DNA from: Brachypodius melanocephalos
Lineage: Eukaryota > Chordata > Aves > Passeriformes > Pycnonotidae
Assembly: GCA_013398615.1 (NCBI GenBank)
Contig: VZSR01001674.1
Coordinates: 373,412 to 437,411, forward strand
Direction: 5' to 3'
DNA: 64,000 nt
Every line of letters begins with the position of its first letter. Position 1 is the first letter of the stretch. Below the pieces are notes generated by a model, which saw only the letters and a list, made by a program, of their open reading frames with translations, was not told the origin of the DNA and ran no database searches. Shown here piece after piece: positions 49,701-61,315 of the stretch. The position numbers were made by a program, and so were the translations under genes.

Positions 49701-51690
49701 AAAGCGGTCTGCCTCTTTCTTGCATCCAAGATAGCAATTCTGGCCTAGTTTGTTTTAAACAAACTCCTGTGAGCTGTTTTATTGGTATTACTTCTGGTGC
49801 AGGGATGTTTTACGACATTGTGCTTCTGAAACAGAATTTCTTCTTCCAAAACATATATCATTTGAGACATGCATCAAAGTTTGCCCTTTTCCAAGGTGTC
49901 TGCATGGATGATGGATGCACGGACTGGCTGCACATTCGTGGTGCTCTGTGGTAATTGATAAAATGTACACACACATATAAGCTTCAGGATGAATTATGTT
50001 AAGTAAAATTGATGATTCGTTTGTTGAATGGCTATAATGTATTTTGGTAGAATTTCAGATAAGCCTGCTTTTCAGCAGTGTGTCACTTAACTCAGAAATT
50101 ATATTTATATAAATGGATTATGGTTAAAAAATTGAGCATTCCTAAAATCAGTGCACACAGAAATCTGAATGAAATACAACTGTCCAGCACTCCAGCAACC
50201 CTGACCTTTTCAAAAGGCAACTAACTGCAGGTACGTACTGCCAAACCCCAGCAAATTGCATACTTAGAGCTGTAAAGCAGAATAAAGCTGCCATTAACAA
50301 TGTACAGAATGAAGTCAGGCAGCTCATAGAGTTACTTCTGTAAGGAATATACTGGGGAGGACACAGAAATGGACATGAGAATTGCATGTAAATACTAATT
50401 ATAAAAGGATGGTGTGTATCTGCATAAGTGTTTAATATTGTCACGATTATTCTTCATGCAGTGTGGTCCTTAAGATGACTAATTAATTCCTTATAAATTT
50501 GTCTAGCTTTTCTTCACATCCACAATATCCAGTGAGTAATCAGGAACTGGGATGTTCTCTAAATTCTCTAATTTCTCTAATTTTTTAAAATATGCCATTG
50601 ATGTCCTTAAAAGAAATAAGAATAACATATTGAGATACTATACTCCAAAATGTGATCTATAAAATTCATATTCGTGAAAAGATACATTTAATTTTCCAAG
50701 GTAATTTTTAAGAGGCAAAAAAATTAGGTATATAAGTTAAACGATATACAGAGAGACTAAGATATTTTAATTTATTTTGGCATCATAGCAGCAAGGCGGT
50801 GTGATAGAGTGTTATCCTCATAGAATTAATTATTGCCCTTTTCCCTGAAAGTTTTATGATGGCTGTGGCTTTCATTGGACCAAAGCAGCCAGAGAACATT
50901 ATTCTCTGACAACATTTTATTCTATAATTATTTATATCTGTTCTCTCCCAGGCAGAATGGGAGTCCTTGAAAGTAACCAGTGCAAGGCAGAACAGTGGAT
51001 CAGTTCTCTGCGTGTTAGATAAATGTGTCATGAGAGTAAATGTTCATAGAGTACACAGTTGGAGTACATTTCCAATGAGTTTGATATTTTGATCTAGTAG
51101 AGGGCAAAAGTTGGCTTTAGAGTGGGCTAGAAAATAGGCACAATTTAGCTGCTTTCCTGAACTTTTTGCTGCAGTGCTCCTGATGTGAAAATACCGTGTC
51201 TGCTCTCATACAGCCCTTGTTTTCTCCCTGCACAGTGGTCTCTGGTTCATGGGGATGCTGCGTAGCTCTCAAACTCCACTCCCTGTTTGCTGAGCTCTCA
51301 GTAGCTCATACACTCTCCCAGCTGGATTTCACATCTTATTTACATCTGCAGATATGTTACATGCCCCATCTCGGGAAGTTTTCATAGGTAAACACTGAAA
51401 AAGAGTCTTGGAGAAAAGCTGGGAGGGGGCAGACAGTGGGGAGCGTTTACTTACGATTTTAAAGTTGTCTCAAGCTTTCTCCCCACTCTGTGTGGGCACA
51501 AGGAAAAGGCAGGTTGGCCACTAACCCTGATCTGGTCTTAGTGACAGCCACACCTTCAGGGGGCCAGCCTGTTCTTCAGGAGGATGCTGTCTTTTCCAGC
51601 TTTAAAATTTTATTTTAAAGCTCTTACAAATAATTTTCTAATGGTAAGATAATTTTAACATCATCAGTGACTTCTAAAGTTTTACTACCA
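49701..51690. other. gene-free downstream flank
   Basis: No exon is recognised. The DNA is AT-rich (50500-50780 especially), with no long repeat. It may include the distal part of the ARSJ 3' UTR. Confidence 0.45.
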
Positions 51691-51691
51691 G

Positions 51692-51736
51692 TATTATTAT
51701 TATTATTGTTGTTGTTGTTGTCTTGTTGTTGTTATT
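51692..51736. repeat. compound microsatellite (TTA)n(TTG)n
   Basis: About five ATT/TTA units run directly into about ten GTT units with one interruption. It opens a cluster of tandem repeats that extends to 53010. Confidence 0.92.
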
Positions 51737-51851
51737 TGGTTTGATATAAATTCAGAGACAAACCCTTCTTGCACAGCTGCAGGTAAAGAGGAGTGGAAGG
51801 CAGTGCCAGGAATGGTGAGTAAAGGAGGACTGTCTGTCCCTGGGGGTGATG

Positions 51852-51970
51852 CTGGGAGGTGTGAGGGGATCCTTGTGGGTCGTGCAGGGAGATGTGAGGG
51901 GATCCCTATGGATCGTGCAGGGAGATATGAGGGGATCCCTATGGATCATGCAGGGAGGTGGGAGGGGGTG
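51852..51970. repeat. minisatellite, 33-base unit
   Basis: About three and a half copies of a 33-base unit, each with 'gaggggatcc' and 'tgcagggaga', begin at about 51861, 51894, 51927 and 51960. The spacing is exactly 33 bases. Each full unit contains a GGATCC site. Confidence 0.9.
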
Positions 51971-51992
51971 GCAGTGTAGTTGTGGAAGCTCA

Positions 51993-52115
51993 GCCAGACT
52001 TGCAAACTTTAGAGCATGAAGGCACAATGAGGTACTTGGCAAATTTTAAACACCACCCCAAGTAAGGCACTTCACAGACATGAACTTGGTAAACTTTAGC
52101 TTGGCCAAACTTTAA
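51993..52115. repeat. degenerate repeat of an ACTTGGCAAACTTTA motif
   Basis: Variants of ACTTGGCAAACTTTA recur at about 51995-52010, 52033-52047, 52084-52098 and 52100-52113. Spacing is irregular, so it looks like an old tandem array that has decayed. Confidence 0.5.
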
Positions 52116-52229
52116 CTTATCCAGACACAACAGGGCACTTACTAAGGCATTGCCTGGAATTTTTTAGTTTGATGTACAATGTATTTTGAGAAGAAGGCAG
52201 GATAAAAAAGAGGAAGAAAATGGAGAAAG

Positions 52230-52329
52230 NNNNNNNNNNNNNNNNNNNNNNNNNNNNNNNNNNNNNNNNNNNNNNNNNNNNNNNNNNNNNNNNNNNNNNN
52301 NNNNNNNNNNNNNNNNNNNNNNNNNNNNN
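52230..52329. other. assembly gap of 100 N
   Basis: Exactly 100 N, a placeholder. Its right edge falls inside the minisatellite at 52330-53010, which suggests the assembly broke because the array is longer than could be resolved. Confidence 0.97.
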
Positions 52330-53010
52330 CGTGTGTCAGGCTGTGGGGACATTGCGCCATTTTGTGTCAGGCTGTGGGGTCACTGTGCAGTTTTGTGCCA
52401 GTCTGTGGGTCACTCTGCCATTTTGTTTCAGGCTGTGGGTCACTGCACAGTTTTGTGTCAGGCTGTGGGGCCACTCCGCCATTTTGTGTCAGGGCATGGG
52501 GCGCTCCGCCATTTTGTGTCAGTCTGAGGGGCCACTCGGCCATTTTGTGTCAGGCTGTGGGTCACTCGCCATCTTGTGTCAGTATGTGGGGTCACTCCGC
52601 CATTTTTCGTCAGGTCAGTCCACCATTTTGCGTCAGGCTGTGGGGTCACTGCAGCGTTTTGTGTAAGGGCGTTGGGGGAGGTCAGTGTTTCACTTTGGGT
52701 TAAGGGCATGGTTCACTCCTCCATTCTGTGTCAGCCCACAGGTCACTCTACCATTTTGAGGCAAGCTATAGATCATTCCACCGTTTTGTGTGAGGCCATC
52801 GGGTCGCTCTGCCATTTTGGGTAAGGGCATGTTTCACTCAGCCTTTTGTGGCAGCCCATGGAACTCTCTACACTGTTGTGTCAGGCTGTGAGTCACTCTG
52901 CCATTTTGTGTCAGACTGTGGGGCCACTCTGCCATTTCGTGGAAGCCCATGGGGCACTAAGCCATGTTGTGTCAGGCCATGGGGTCACTGCACCATGCTG
53001 TGTCAGATGC
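52330..53010 (+). repeat. minisatellite of about 30-31-base units carrying a YY1-like motif
   Basis: About 22 imperfect tandem units are visible. The unit reads as 'ccgccattttgtgtcagg' followed by 'ctgtggggtcact'. Units near the gap are more alike than those at the right end, the usual pattern of array edges. The CCGCCATTTTG part matches the YY1 consensus (GCCGCCATTTTG) closely. At least eight units keep GCCATTTTG or GCCATCTTG and several more keep CCATTTT. The unit contains no stop codon in the + frames, so long spurious open frames run through it; these are not genes. Confidence 0.92.
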
Positions 53011-56000
53011 TAAATTCCTCCCAGTGGTATTCTGTCATGCAAATGGGAGTGCTGGATGTCCCGAGTTCTACTCCAAATACAATTCAGGAAATCTCTGAGG
53101 AAAGGAAGAAAATTACTTTTAGTATGTTTTATAGGATTTTTTTTTTCCAGCTAAGGAGATGTCTGAACAGAGGGCTGTTCCTTCACTATTGATGTGCACC
53201 ATACACAAGCACTGGAAGAAGTACCTGTTGGTTTTCAGTACGTAACACTCCCAGATTAACGCAGGTTCCTTTTATCATCTGCCTTTAAACCCAGTGAATA
53301 TTCATCAGTGACGTTGAGGCAAAGTGAGTAAAATCTGGTTTACTTCACACTACAGACACTATTAGTTATACAACCAATGTTAGGTGTATTTGTCCAAAAG
53401 ATAACATTAGCTCTGAAAAAGACACTGGGACATATAATGTGCCTGTTGGTTATTGATTTAATGAACTGTAGTCTCGGGACAGCAGGAACATTTCTCTTGC
53501 CATTCTTCATCTTTTACTTTCTTCTTTCCAAGAACAGGCAGAGAACATGTTTTCCTATGGGGAAAAAAAAGAGCATAAGATTTAATTTAGCAGTTAAATA
53601 ACACAAGCTGCACTCCAGCCTCCCGTTTCATTCAGAGGAGTACTCAATAATGTACGTGATTTCCTTTCTGTGGATCGTAAGTCAAGGTCTTGATGAAGTG
53701 GAGGATTTGTGTCAAAGATAGGCCAGTGTGAAAATACAAAAATGCTCTCTTTTCCTGCATTATGTTTCCTGTTTTCCTCTCTGCCAAGCAAGCTAATAAC
53801 CACAAATATAAATACAGATAACCACATGAAAGAAGATATAATTAAGTATCTGGATTTGAATTAATGGTGCAATAAAAGTATAGTCCATGATATGGTTTAA
53901 AGATATTTCATGAATTCCATTCGTTTCAGGTATAATCAGGGCAAGGTTGCTGAAGTTTAGCTTGTGACTGAAGTAACAGAACTGATTAACAAGTGTTATT
54001 GTGAATTTCCATAATGAGGGGAGAACAGGGTCCTGAAATGTCATACTGGTGTAGCCTGAAAAATAACTTTTTATAATTCCTTATAAACATCAGTGGCAGT
54101 AAAAGTCAAGTATTTAATCACCTGAAATCAGTTTAGGCCATGACATTTGTTGTCGTACCCTAGATTTGCTCCAAAAGATCACTTTTGAGCATTACTTGGC
54201 AAGGGTGTGTTTATTCCTCATTAAATGCAGCTTGCTTCTGCTAGTTAAGCTGAGCCAGCTTAATGGAACTGTGTGCAGGAGAAAGTCAAAGCCTTACTCT
54301 GAGTGTAGGAATGGTTCTACAGCAGCAGTGTGTAGGGCACACTTTGAACATCACTAGTGACACAACATCTGTATGGATTTGCCAAAATCCAAAGCAAGAG
54401 ATCAGTTCCTTGTAGATAACCAAGTTGCATTTGTGGTTTTTAACGTGGCTGGAGAAGGAGGGGAAGCATGGCCTGGTGAGAAGATGAAGAGCACCAAGCT
54501 GTGACTGCTGTCAGACTTTGAATGGAGAAATTGCATGTTGCTTAAAAGGAGCATTTGGGGACAGTCACTAAAGAAATGTTTCATGTATCATCTTTTTCTT
54601 CCAAAGAAACACAACCTTCAAAGCTCTGAATATTGGCAAAACTTGAAGGGTATAACTAGTAATGTCTTACCTTTGGGCAACATTCTGAAGTCTTTCACAG
54701 CATACTTTTGTGCAGTAATTGGTTCCAGTTTTATTTTAGTATTCATCAGCACATTCCTTTACATTTTGTCACTCTGGATGGAGGGAATATAATTAGTGTT
54801 GATAGAAAGTATATTGAGTTGGTGATGTTTATCCTTACCAAATTCCTTAGGCTTTCAAGTGACCCCAAGCAATCTCTTAGCAGACCCATTTCTAATCAAT
54901 TTAAATAATTGATCTCTTATTACTGTGTGGTTGTAGAGAATTTGAAAGAAATACACAAAGAAGGATTTGAAAAAGTACAGAGGGAGCACATAGCTCTGGC
55001 CGTCAGCCTAGGTGACTTCAGCATCTTTTGTCTTTAAATGTGATTTCTTTGAGATTTTTACTGCTGCTAGATTTTTTTCCCCTTCTCTTGGCAAGGAAAA
55101 AGGCTGCATGATTAATTCTGCTTTCAACATTGGTTGTGAAAGTCTGCTTAGAAAGCCCCTGTGTGGAATGGCAGCAGAGAAGAGCAAGAAGTGCCTGCTT
55201 TTTGTGAGGAGGAACACTCTGTGCTGCTTCCCCTGTCACAGCCACAGAGCCCTCACCAGCAGTCCTTCAACTCAAGCCTGTGAGAGTGCCAAGATCCAGC
55301 CATGATCCCAGGTAATGAGCGAGTTGAGATGAAGTGGTGCCCTCTGTGGCTCCTGTCTTTCTTTCCCATTGCTTTCTTACCCTGCAGCCTGACTGAACTT
55401 ATGGGATGCTTATATTGAAGTCTGTGGAAAATTCTCAGCAGGCTGAGATCCCACGGACGTCTGTTTCTTTCTTGTCCCTGCCAGAGGCCAGCATGAGGAC
55501 CTGTACTAGGAGACAGTCCTTGAAATCCAGGTGGAGTCCTGTGTTAGCTGTGGTTGTTCCTCAGAGGCACACAGGAACCATTTCCTATAGCATCCATTTA
55601 GCATCCTAAATTCAGCTAAATTCATAAACTTACAATAACCATTCTCACTGTCCTGGCTGCTTACACTGTAGCCTTCTGAAATACACAGGGTCTTCTCAAA
55701 GGCACAGGATTCAGGTTGCCATTTCTTATCCTTGTCTTCGATTCCCATTTTCTCTCATTGCTCAAATCCAGGAAATTCTGTTTAACTAGAAGCTGTTTCT
55801 TGAGCAAACATGAAGAAAAGTATCCAGTTTTGATTTGGATCAGAAAAATATGAAAAATCCATTGCTTCCCACTGTAAATCTCTTGCAGTAGTTAATATCG
55901 GAGTTAAAGGTATAAATGCCTTCTTTCTAGTTTGATTTTTGGTCTGACTACAGATTCCAGTTTTATGTTATTTTTGTCCACAAGACAAAGAGTCCTTTGG

Positions 56001-59000
56001 CACCTGGTGTTTTCCTCTCATGATTTACATCTGTATTCCAACCTTGAATACTTTTTTTAGTAGCTGAACAGATTGGCTCCTTAGAGTCTAATCATTTTAT
56101 GGCATTTTCTCCAGTTCCCAAGTAGGAGCTGAAGGTTTTTTTGCACACCTTCTCCAGATTTTCAGTAGACTGTAGGAAATGCAGACATCAAAAGTAAATC
56201 AGATATTCCAATATTAGTGTCCTTCAAATGATGTACGGGGATGTTACCTCCTGAGGAGAAAGCCCTGTGGGCTGCACTGAGCCTAGAGCATCCCCTGCTG
56301 CTCTGGGCTTGGGATGGCACTCCCAGGCAGGGAACTGGCTGTGGAGTTTGTGATTATTTTTGTTGTTCTATGTGCGGCAATCTTTTACTCCTTAGGTGTT
56401 GTTTATTCTTAGGATGAAAAGAACCAAAACCAAACCAAACACTCAAGTTTGAAAATACCCCAGAAAAAGGATTTAATGTTTTCTCACAGCATTTTCATTC
56501 TCTGCCTCAACGCCTACAGCCATTTTATAAGAGCTGCCTGTGGAAAACAGAAGGGGAAAATGTAAGAAAGAAAAAGAATACAGAATAAACTTTCTCATTG
56601 TATTTTATATCCAATAATATGCTCACAGCAGCCATACCTATAATGTCTAATTCAGGAAAAATACACTTGTCCTCCTCTGGGGGTTATATTTTGGAAAGCC
56701 ACTTTCCCCCATTTCCTGATTCCAGGCTCTGTTTAATTCCCCCTAGCTGAAATCAGAGATGTTATTTTTATTCAGATGCAGCCCTCAGGGTCTCACGCAT
56801 AGAGAGAGTGTTTCAATGGTTGCATTTCCCAACAGAATATGTTGAAGACCTTAGAGGTGAGTAATCAGTGCCATAAAATAGCTGCTCCATTTCCACAGCT
56901 ATGGGCAAATCTTTATTCTGGCTTTCCTGGTTCCAAGTGCAACATGCTGGTTTGTCACTGCTGAATGGGGAAATTCACTCAGTCTCTCTTCTAATTCCAG
57001 AACTATTCAGTCAGTAATTGCCTAGTGATAACTGTTTCCCCAAAGATCTTTTTTTTTTTTTACCCTTTTTTTTCACCAAGTACTTTCAGAACATACAAAC
57101 AGAAGCAGAGTTGCAGTGCAAGGGAGTCAATACTGCTGGAAACATTAAGAGCTTTGATAATGAGAGTGGAGCAGGTCTGAGAGTTTATGGTTCCTGCTGT
57201 GCACAGGTCCGGGTGAGAGACACACTGGCATGAAAGGGGGCATTTGGGGAATTACTGAGGGAGGTGTGACAGCAGTAAACTAAGATTGTTCATTATGGGG
57301 AGGGTAGATGGAAGGAAGCCAGTTCAGGTGTAAAGTTATCAACAAACACTTTTCTTGTATTCCCACTGGGAAAGCCGTGTCAGGGCCTCTCTCCCAAGAC
57401 AGAAGACTCTTCAAGGTATGAAAGTGTGTTTCTGGTGCTGAGATTTATCCTGCAACACTGTAACCTTAGTTTACCTTAAATAAGCAAAGGAAAATAAACC
57501 TTTTATTGTCCGTAGAATGCGCTGCATTTACTCACCATGCCATCTTTAGCATCTCCCACCCATTATCACCATGTTAGGTTTCTCCTGACTGACCCAGCCC
57601 TCAACCTCTCACTCTTCCCTGGAATTTTACCAGTCTTGTTCATTGTTCTGTTCCCTTGCAGTTTGGATTTGTTTTCCTTGGAAGCAGCAGTGCTGTTCCC
57701 AGCAGTGCTGGCTGTGCACTGGCCCTGTGAGTTGGTCAGTTTTTAAGCGATGCGGATGTTTCCTGATCCGTAATACGCAATAAACAGGTTGCCCTCTGGA
57801 TGGAAGATTAAATCCATGCTTTTGTTAGCAAGTTGAAGCACTGGCTTTAGCTAAATTATCCCCAATGCCTTTGCCTGGCCATCTGTTTCCAACGGAAATG
57901 AATCTTGGGCTTTAATTATAAATCTCTTATGAATATTATTTTTCTTTTCTTTTCTATCCCAATCTGCCCTTTTGGAGATTGGTTGAACTCTCCCTGTGTC
58001 GTCTGAAAGGTGGGTGGGATCACCAGTGTGGCTTATGGTGTGATTCATTTTTTCTATTAGCCTTCCTGTTAATGACTTTAAATCTATTTATGCTCTTGCT
58101 GCAAGTTGAAGCAAAAATCTGTGTTACCAAACCGTGTTCATAAATTTGCTACAGATGCAGTGTTATGAAGCAGTCTAAGTACAAACATGTTAAACCATAT
58201 GGAAAATCTGCCCCAATCTTGCTGAATTGTTCCAATGTTTAATTACTCAGATTGTTAGAAGTGTGCACCCTCTTTCCAATTGTTTTTCTAACTCTAATTT
58301 CCTGGTCTAGCCCCCAGATCATTCTTTATGTTCTCCATGAAGGTGTGCACGGATTGAGACCAAACACAAAAACCTCCTAATCCAGGTGCTGCTGTCCAAC
58401 CAAGCATTACTCATCTCAGTGAGGATTTGTCATTAAGATGCTGTGTAGTTTATGATTTTTTCCAAAGAAAGGGTGAAGTAATTCTCTTTATTTTAAATTA
58501 AATGGAGGACAGGGAGGAGGACACAGAGGGCTCTGAGCTGGGGTATCAGGGGAATCCTATGTAGGATTTTCTCTGGATCTCTTCTCTTTTTCCTGGTAGG
58601 TAAGGAGGAGATATTCTCGTCTTGTTCAGTACAGGGCAGCAACTCTTTTTTGTGACCAAAAAAGAAAATGAAAGCTCACTGAGTTACGCATCCTGGCACC
58701 TTCTCCAGCCCTGCTGGGGAGCTTGGCCCTTGCTAGTCGGCACAAAGACCTTGAGCAAGAGAGGAACCTTTTCCTGCCAAGCTTTCCTCCCCAGCAGAGG
58801 CCAACTTGCAGCAGCACGGTGTGGAGATGAGTCAGTGTGGGATGGCCGTGGGTAAACACTGTTAGCCGACCTCTCCTGAGACAGCTGCATTTATTGCTTC
58901 ACCCCAGAGCCACTGAGCTGGGCGGGGGTTCAACATTCAGCACTGAAATCCTGGGCTATGTGCTGGGCTTCTGCTCCACATTTCACCCCTGCCACGGTCA

Positions 59001-59190
59001 GGTCCCATCTGTCCACCTCAGCTCTTGGTGCTTGCCATCAGTTAGGATCATTCTCTTCAAAGGATTTCCAGTTTAGAAGGGTGCCAGGTTGCCCTTTGAT
59101 CTTCTTGAAGGTGCTTTCTCTCCAGAATGATCAGAGTAACTTTTATCAAAACACACTTTATTCAGACACTCTCATAGCCATGGCTTTGTT
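53011..59190. other. gene-free downstream flank
   Basis: No recognisable exon, RNA gene or intact mobile element. It holds T-rich runs near 53138-53148 and 57049-57071. Open frames stay below about 120 codons without domain signatures. Confidence 0.5.
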
Positions 59191-59280
59191 TGAGTCACCA
59201 TCACTGGAGGGATTTAAAAGCTGTGTAGATGTGGCGGGTGGGGGCATAGTTAGTGGTGGCCTTTCTGCCACTGTTAAAGC
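59190..59280 (+). mobile_element. CR1 LINE fragment
   Basis: The order 'gagtcaccatcactggaggg', 'atttaaaagctgtgtagatg', 'tggcgggtgggggcatagtt', 'agtggtggcctt' follows the CR1 3' region (compare 'gtcaccatccctggaggtat' and 'agatgtggcacttagggaca'). Its 3' terminus is lost. Confidence 0.8.
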
Positions 59281-60244
59281 AGCCCATGGGTTTTCCTCCT
59301 GTGTGATTTTGCTCTGCTGAGTGCTTGTACAGAAAATGTATCTGCATTAAGTGCTTCATACAGCTTTTAAAGGAGTCCTGAGAAGGTTTTGCTGTTACTT
59401 TATAGAATGAGACACAGAAGGATCTTCACACTCACCTCCTTTCCTCCCATTTCTGTACTAAGTTCAGTGAGTGAAAAGGATTCACTCTGATTTGTTCTCA
59501 TTCCTCCCCAAGCTGTGTTCTTCCCTGAAAAACGCAATATTTCTTTTCGTATTTTCCACAAATGCTATGGCTTAGACTTCTTCCTCCAGCATTCCTCACA
59601 GAGAAGTTGAGCAGCAGCTCCTATGAAGAGCAGGCATCTGAGAAGCGTGAGACAAAAGGTGGGATTGTATCTGGTACCAGCTCTCTGCACTTCTGGGAGA
59701 ATAATAATCAGCCCTTGGAATAAGGGAAGATGCTCCAGGGATTGCTCAGCTATGAGTTTCTGGGCTGTGAAATGTGGTATAGTGTAGAAGCAGGAGATGG
59801 AAGATAATGACAGAGTTCCCCTCCAGTGAAGGCTGTGGCTTTACACACTCAGGCTCTAGGAAAAAATACAGATAGAATTGGTTTATAAAGCAGGAAAGGT
59901 GTTGATTCTTCATCCAGTTTTGAATAAAGAACTCCAAACAACAGAAGCATTTGTGTGGATCTTTATACATGCAGATGATTAATGTATTCTCTATCACTAT
60001 GTGTATATTTAGTACAAAACCAGATATTTAGGCAACAAAAGATAATCCAAGACACTTGGAACTGTTATGATGCAATGGTAGTGAAGTTACTCTCATAGTA
60101 AAACAAATAGTTGTATTAAGCCTCCCGACCCTGGGCTTTGGGCACCTCTACTTTTCCATCCATAAATCCTCCTAAATCAGTGACCTCTGTGTGTTGATGG
60201 CTCATGTTAGGCCCTCTCTACTTACCAGCCTTGGGAAATGAAGC

Positions 60245-60844
60245 TTGGAATATTTGTTTCAGGTCCCAGCTGCTGTGCCTGGGGATGTGAGAAGTGTGCT
60301 CAGGCTCATTAAATCTGCAGGACTTGGAAGCTGTGCCCGTGGTGACACCACAGACAATATTCCACATGAAACCCAAGCACTGGAACTCTTTGGCATGAGG
60401 CGCACGCGAGCACTCGGGAGCAGTTCCAGAGCTGACTCCAACACGTCTTCTTGTTTTTCAGCTGCTGACAAAGAGGTGGTTTGTACAAAAAAAGTCGGGA
60501 GGGAAACAGATGTCCTCAGGGAAGCTGGGGATGGAAATAGTTCTCATGTGAGGCATCACACACACATGGACTGGAGGCTGCTTTGGGAGTTTCTCCACAG
60601 ACTGGCGACCTTTCCCGTAGGTTGTGGGGAGCTGAGCTTTCTCCTGCCTGGAGTTTTGTGGGGAAAACGAGATACAGTGTCAAATGTGGAGTTCTTATCG
60701 AGGAAAATTCCTTACACATCTTCATTTCCCCAGGCTAAGAGAGGACAGTGCTTTTTCAAAACACGGATAAGCCAGCTATGCTACTGTACGACTTCAGTTG
60801 TTTCCAGCTATAGGCAGGGATCCAGAGACATTCTGGATCTATAA
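60245..60844 (+). other. 199-codon open frame of uncertain meaning
   Basis: The frame is open for 199 codons but starts at TTG, not ATG, and its translation shows no domain, signal peptide or family I recognise. Two strong acceptor-like sites, TATTTGTTTCAG (ending near 60262) and TTCTTGTTTTTCAG (ending near 60461), lie in it, so an exon of an unknown or non-coding transcript is possible. No equally good donor follows. An open frame of this length is not very surprising by chance in 64 kb read in six frames. I do not call it a gene. Confidence 0.2.
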
Positions 60845-61194
60845 GATGCATTCTGGATTCCAAAAGAAGGAATCTTTCCCTTTAAGCTTGCTTATTTCTT
60901 CAAACTGACACAACTAACCTGAAATACTCTTATTTCTTTTAAGCTCTGCTTCTCAATTTGCTTTTGAATTGCTTTCATCTAGAGTGTGAAATTCCAAGTC
61001 ACTGCAAAAAAGCTGTCTGAGGAATATTCTTGGCAGTACTGCTAGCAGAGAGTACAGGAAGCCTCACAAGAGAGTTGGTTCCAGCAGCACTGCCATCCAC
61101 GTTTCACAGCTGCAGGGACATTCAGAGCAGATCCAAACACTGCCTTTCCCTTCAGCAGAGCCACAGTTACCCAGGACACGTCCCTGGAAATGTC

Positions 61195-61315
61195 AGAGGC
61201 CAGCTTGGATGGGGACTGGAGCAGCCTGGTCCAGTGGAAGGTGTGGGTGGGTGGGTTGGATGGTCTGTAAGTTCTCTTCCAACCCAAACTGTTCCGTGGT
61301 GCTGTGCAAACGCAG
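61195..61315 (+). mobile_element. CR1 LINE 3' end fragment with internal deletion
   Basis: It matches CR1 as 'ctggagcagcctggtccagt' and 'ggaaggtgtgggtgggtggg', then jumps to 'ggatggtctgtaagttctct' and 'tccaacccaaactgttccgt'. The usual 'cctgcccatggcaggg' block is missing. Confidence 0.88.

Noticed and set aside
52186..53192. Several overlapping + strand open frames with repeated VSGCG/FCVRLWG-type peptides
   Set aside because: They are the stop-free minisatellite read in all three frames. Some also run through the N gap. The repeat period explains the peptide repeats.
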